From Saccoglossus kowalevskii (lineage: Eukaryota; Hemichordata; Enteropneusta; Harrimaniidae): a DNA stretch of 18,635 nt. Each line of letters starts with the position of its first letter. The first letter of the stretch is position 1. The translations under genes and the position numbers were made by a program. The notes below the pieces were generated by a model. The model did no database searches. It had not been told where the DNA came from and saw only the letters and a program-made list of their open reading frames with translations. This document shows positions 16,869-18,635 of this stretch, piece by piece. The stretch is from assembly GCF_000003605.2 (NCBI RefSeq), contig NW_003144309.1, positions 11,351-29,985 on the forward strand, written 5' to 3'.

Positions 16869-17815
16869 GAATGCAATGTAATTCGTGTATGGACCAATCT
16901 GTCCGTATTCTGATACACGTGGTATGCAGTGTGATTCGTGTATGGACCAATCTGTCCATATTCTGATACACGTGGTATGCAGTGTGATTCGTGTATGGAC
17001 CAATCTGTCCGTATTCTGATACACGTGGTATGCAGCGTATTCGTGTATGGACCAATCTGTCCGTATTCTGGTACACGTGGTATGCAGTGTGATTCGTGTA
17101 TGGGCCAATCAGTCCATATTCTGATACACGTGGTTTGCAGTGTGATTCGTGTATGGACCAATCTGTCCGTATTCTGATACACGTGGTATGCAGTGTGATT
17201 CGTGTATGGACCAATCTGTCCGTATTCTGATACACGTGGTATGCAGTGTGATTCGTGTATGGATCAATCTGTCCGTATTCTGATACACGTGGTATGCAGC
17301 GTGATTGGTGTATGGACCAATCTGTCCGTATTCTGATACACGTGGTATGCGGTGTGATTGGTGTATGGACCAATCTGTCCATATTCTGATACATGTGGTA
17401 TGCAGTGTAATTCGTGTATGGACCATTGAATCTGTCCGTATTCTGATACACGTGGTATGCGGTGTAATTGGTGTATGGACCAATCTGTCCGTATTCTGAT
17501 ACACGTGGAATGCAGTGTAATTCGTGTATGAACCAATCTGTCCGTATTCTGATACACGTGGTATGCAGTGTGATTCGTGTATGGACCAATCTGTCCATAT
17601 TCTGATACATGTGGTATGCAGTGTAATTCGTGTATGGACCATTGAATCTGTCCGTATTCTGATACACGTGGTATGCGGTGTAATTGGTGTATGGACCAAT
17701 CTGTCCCAACGCTTATACACGTGACATACAATGTTATTCCTGTATGCACCATGGTCTCAGCTGTCCTTTTGTTGAATAAAGTGTTATTCCTGTATTTAGC
17801 ATATGCTGATACACA
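16869..17815. repeat. 53-bp minisatellite, about 16 good units plus two decayed units, with 216-bp higher-order duplication
   Basis: ATTCGTGTATGGACC-type unit starts fall at 16881, 16934, 16987, 17039, 17092, 17145, 17198, 17251, 17304, 17357, 17410, 17467, 17520, 17573, 17626 and 17683. Decayed units start near 17736 and 17786. The period is 53 bp except for one 52-bp unit (lost base near 17039) and two 57-bp units carrying ATTG inserted in GGACCATTGAATCTG. Those two variants are exactly 216 bp apart, and 17357-17490 matches 17573-17706 with one difference, so a four-unit block was duplicated recently. Each unit holds ATACACG, the reverse complement of CGTGTAT earlier in the unit, and most hold CACGTG. 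Minus-strand frames stay open only because the repeat lacks stop codons. Confidence 0.97.
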
Positions 17816-18635
17816 TCTTACACCGTTCATTTCATCCTGAAATCAAAATGATTATTAGGTTCTGCATGTTGGTATACCTCGGAAAACATCACGCTGTCTT
17901 TATCTGCGGTCAACATGGTATCAAGTACATCCTATGGTATACCCTATTGTACATCGATGACGTCACTTATGACATGACCGTCACATGATCTATCTAACAT
18001 ACGTACAACAACAAAGTTAAGACTTGTGCAGACTGGTAATTCGATATAGTGGTATCATATTGCATAAACGAAGATGCCATCTTGACATTTAATTCCACAC
18101 AGATGGGATGACAGTAAAGTGCTCGGTATATTTACTTTACGCACTCCTCTGCTTTAACTCATCATATTTACCTAGGAGTATAAATTCACCTTTTTACACG
18201 ACACGTGCCTTAACTCGCTCATTTTACCAAATATCACAGTTTTCGTCAAATTTGCGGAAAAAATTAAACGTTATCACAATGTGTGTAAACCCATCAACGC
18301 TGGCAAGAGTTTTATTGTATTCGATTGTAAATAAACTACTATGAACACTTGAATCATTTGTTTTACAGTTTATAACATTTCAACAATCCCCAGAAGAGGA
18401 CGCCTGCCTCCACCGGGAAAGTCTCCTCTTAATGTGCCTGACCAAAGGATAATCCCGTTTTGTCGAGTTCACCAAATTTAGGAAAGCAGCGAAAAGGGGA
18501 ATGATCATGCCTATGCGGGGACACGTGAACAAAGCACATTCGAGAAGAGACTCCACTCTGGGTAGGTACAAAGAAATTTTATACATGAAATGTTAATGGC
18601 GTTTATTATTTAGTAATCTGTTTAAGTTTATTGCT
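17816..18635. other. right-end intergenic DNA, no confident gene
   Basis: This end contains a CRE palindrome TGACGTCA at 17958-17965, E-boxes CACGTG at 18202-18207 and 18522-18527, an AATAAA at 18331-18336, and an inverted repeat AAGAGGA/TCCTCTT at 18394-18400 and 18424-18430. The last 270 bp are less AT-rich than the flank. A plus-strand acceptor-like sequence, tttgttttacag, ends at 18368 and is followed by 27 open codons to a TAA at 18450. That is not enough to call an exon. Confidence 0.5.

Noticed and set aside
16938-17724. Plus-strand cysteine-containing repeat peptides (MYGPICPYSDTRG-like) as a secreted repeat protein
   Set aside because: They arise from the 53-bp repeat, shift frame with each unit, and lack a signal peptide, a consistent start or a coherent unit length.
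17803-17988. A YIDD tetrapeptide in a short plus-strand frame as a reverse-transcriptase remnant
   Set aside because: Only the four residues match. No other reverse-transcriptase block is present nearby in any frame, and the codons coincide with a CRE palindrome, so chance is the better explanation.

Overview
The window is AT-rich metazoan genomic DNA holding one recognisable gene and about 17 kb of its 5' flank. The gene, on the minus strand at the left end, is a class IV POU-homeodomain transcription factor (POU4 / Brn-3 / Unc-86 / Acj6 family). Two coding exons, 1339..1214 and 955..86, are separated by a 258-bp phase-0 intron and encode 331 residues. The protein has a split N-terminal POU-IV box, a His/Met-rich middle, a POU-specific domain and a POU homeodomain. 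A single intron at this site and the lack of the long Ala/Gly runs of vertebrate Brn-3a suggest an invertebrate bilaterian. I cannot name the phylum from the sequence.

Left to right: 1-85 is the start of the 3' UTR, which leaves the window without a visible poly(A) signal. Positions 86-1339 are the coding gene. Positions 1340-1760 are the 5' UTR and a likely promoter, with clustered NRF1-like, CRE, TATA-like and tandem E-box motifs at 1488-1540. Positions 1761-14600 are AT-rich DNA with no supportable gene. This stretch holds hairpins, a degenerate tandem repeat (5768-5925), a perfect (TAA)n microsatellite (11662-11767) and a few candidate transcription-factor clusters. Positions 14601-15115 are a satellite-like array of 22-bp monomers organised into a 111-bp five-monomer higher-order repeat, with a broken outlier at 15667-15872. 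Positions 16869-17815 are a 53-bp minisatellite with its own 216-bp higher-order duplication. The right end (17816-18635) has no recognisable gene.

POU4 factors are terminal selectors of sensory and other neurons, and such developmental regulators often sit beside long gene-poor regulatory flanks. That is the simplest reading of this window. No multi-gene system, no transposase or reverse-transcriptase gene, no tRNA or rRNA and no CRISPR-like array was found. The most notable structures are the two independent tandem arrays that both show higher-order repeat organisation, and an open, ATG-initiated reading frame inside the POU4 intron that could give an alternative N-terminus.
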